Source: Ectocarpus siliculosus
Taxonomy: Eukaryota; Sar; Phaeophyceae; Ectocarpales; Ectocarpaceae
Reading direction: 5' to 3'
Assembly (NCBI GenBank): GCA_000310025.1
Contig: FN648716.1
Span: forward strand, 13,798 to 44,375
Length of the DNA: 30,578 nt
A program made the position numbers and the translations under genes. The notes beneath the pieces were generated by a model, which searched no databases, had not been told where the DNA came from, and saw only the letters and a program-made list of their open reading frames with translations. Of the stretch, positions 29,177 through 30,578 are shown one piece after another (position 1 is the first letter of the stretch; each line of letters starts with the position of its first letter).

Positions 29177-30578
29177 GTAAGTTTATCGTGAAACTTTTGA
29201 GCTAGAACGCTGGCCTGATTCACGATGGCACACTATCAACCCATGCACCCCGGATACAGTCAAGACTGCCACCGAAGCGAACATAGTAAATTTGCCTTCC
29301 ACGAAGTCGCGAATCGTGGCATGCATCTCCCCTCGCCCATCCCTCTATTGTGCGCATAGCTAGCTCTCGAAAAGGAGCTCAAGGTGGCACGGAACGAGCC
29401 GATAGCTAAGTAAACTCAAGGTCAGGTCGAGGTCCAACCTCGAGTTTTGGTGTACTAAATGACGTCAAAGTATTAATATTACTGAAATGGGGGTTCGGCA
29501 CCGAGTTTCCCGGTATTCGCCATCCAGTTAAATCTAGGACCGCCTGAATTGCTCAAGAGCGGATCTCAGCCTCTGTGCAGGCCTACCTCGTGGCAGGCTT
29601 ACCGCGGTCACGCCAGCCGCACTCAAATGTCCAAGGTTACTCACCTCCTCAGATAAACAAGGGTCTCATGCCCCCCCCCAGATCCTCCAAGTGCCAGACG
29701 GGTCCAGGGCATCCCAGCCTCCCGACTCGTGGGCCTCAAGGTGCAGCTCGAGCGTACAGCCGACAAACTCCATCATGTCCTGTGTGCGGGAACAAACGAG
29801 ACGAGAGGATCGACAGGAGCAGGTTGCTAAATAGGGGGCAACGTCACATTATCACTTGCCTAGATACGCATGAGCTTCCCCTCTCCGCAGGCTGACGACC
29901 TCTCGTCCGCCCCCACCAAACTGCACAACCCAGGTGTGGTTGCTGCTAACTAGCTGTTGGTGCTCGTGCTGCTCTGTCCCGTGTACGATACCCAACGCGC
30001 GACAGGACCCACCCATGCTCCCTCCGCTTGGGCACTACACCAGTACATACTCACGTCGCACTACGTGAGAGTCTCGGTATCTTATGCCATCAGCCCGCGG
30101 CCACGACCCTCATCAGTCCGCACGTAGGCTTTTAGAACACGAAGTCGACCACGGCAGCCCGACGGCCTTGTGCCACTGGGCACGCCAAGATTGCAGTGGT
30201 GCGCGAAATAATTCTGTGTTTTGAGCGGCGAGAAAACGAATGAACGACGATTCGAACGTACACATAGACAGAGGACGAGATATGTAGTCTCAACGAAGGA
30301 ACCATTGAAAGCCTAGGTAGATACATCGGTATCTTGCGAACAGACGGATCGATGTATGTGGCGGGAACGTGCGTTTCATGGGTGCAGTATCACTGCAGCG
30401 ATAAAGAAAAATTAACCACTCTTCAAGGCAGACCAAGAGTAATCAGCCTGTCCGCACGCGTTCGGGAAGCGACTGGTGCACACGGCCAACGAGACAGGTC
30501 GTTCGCCCGATTCCAACGCAAAACACCACGCATTTTCTACAACTTGGTGTGCGACGCCCAATCAACTCTGCTGTATGT
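29177..30578. other. No recognisable gene
   Basis: A plus-strand frame at 29575-29895 contains a single CPVC motif but nothing else diagnostic. Remaining frames are short. Confidence 0.4.
29412..29447. repeat. 11 bp inverted repeat with one mismatch
   Basis: AAACTCAAGGT (29412-29422) and ACCTCGAGTTT (29437-29447) pair at 10 of 11 positions around a 14 bp loop. No role is evident. Confidence 0.45.

Overview
This is eukaryotic nuclear DNA that is very rich in repeats. There are no operons, ribosome binding sites, tRNA or rRNA genes. The three recognisable protein genes all belong to transposable elements, and one of them (a pogo-type transposase) carries spliceosomal introns. A photosynthetic stramenopile such as a brown alga would fit the mix of pogo, tyrosine-recombinase and copia-like elements with many minisatellites, but the host is an inference with modest support.

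Layout. Positions 1-14,460 hold no gene I can name. They contain a pair of ~185 bp direct repeats around a purine-rich tract and a minisatellite (596-1824), a 10-bp-periodic array of CCATGG palindromes (2985-3400), a diverged ~620-690 bp tandem duplication (4633-5860), an inverted dispersed repeat pair (2600-2835 and 8860-9030), a CT microsatellite and other degenerate repeats. Positions 14,463-16,165 hold a decayed LTR-retrotransposon gag, probably copia-like. Its zinc knuckle and Q-rich tail lie in the -1 frame and are interrupted by a TGA.

Positions 16,489-26,548 hold the main structure, a nested pair of mobile elements on the minus strand. A pogo/Tigger-like transposase with an intact DD30D triad has its last two exons at 18,210-16,489 and a short upstream exon at 26,548-26,456. 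The intron between those exons is interrupted by a 7,990 bp insertion (26,245-18,256). The insertion shows the split-direct-repeat plan of Ngaro/PAT-type tyrosine-recombinase retrotransposons: A1, internal region, B1 abutting A2, B2. The A copies look identical by eye and the B copies differ at two positions in 239. It carries a tyrosine recombinase broken by a 10 bp tandem duplication, a possible gag-like frame, and a >1 kb satellite whose units contain interleaved inverted repeats. No reverse transcriptase or RNase H frame is visible, so it looks like a recently moved, non-autonomous or internally rearranged YR element.

Positions 26,583-30,578 hold an ~88 bp minisatellite with a telomere-like motif and, beyond it, only weak candidate exons judged from splice-site quality. 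No host gene could be identified.
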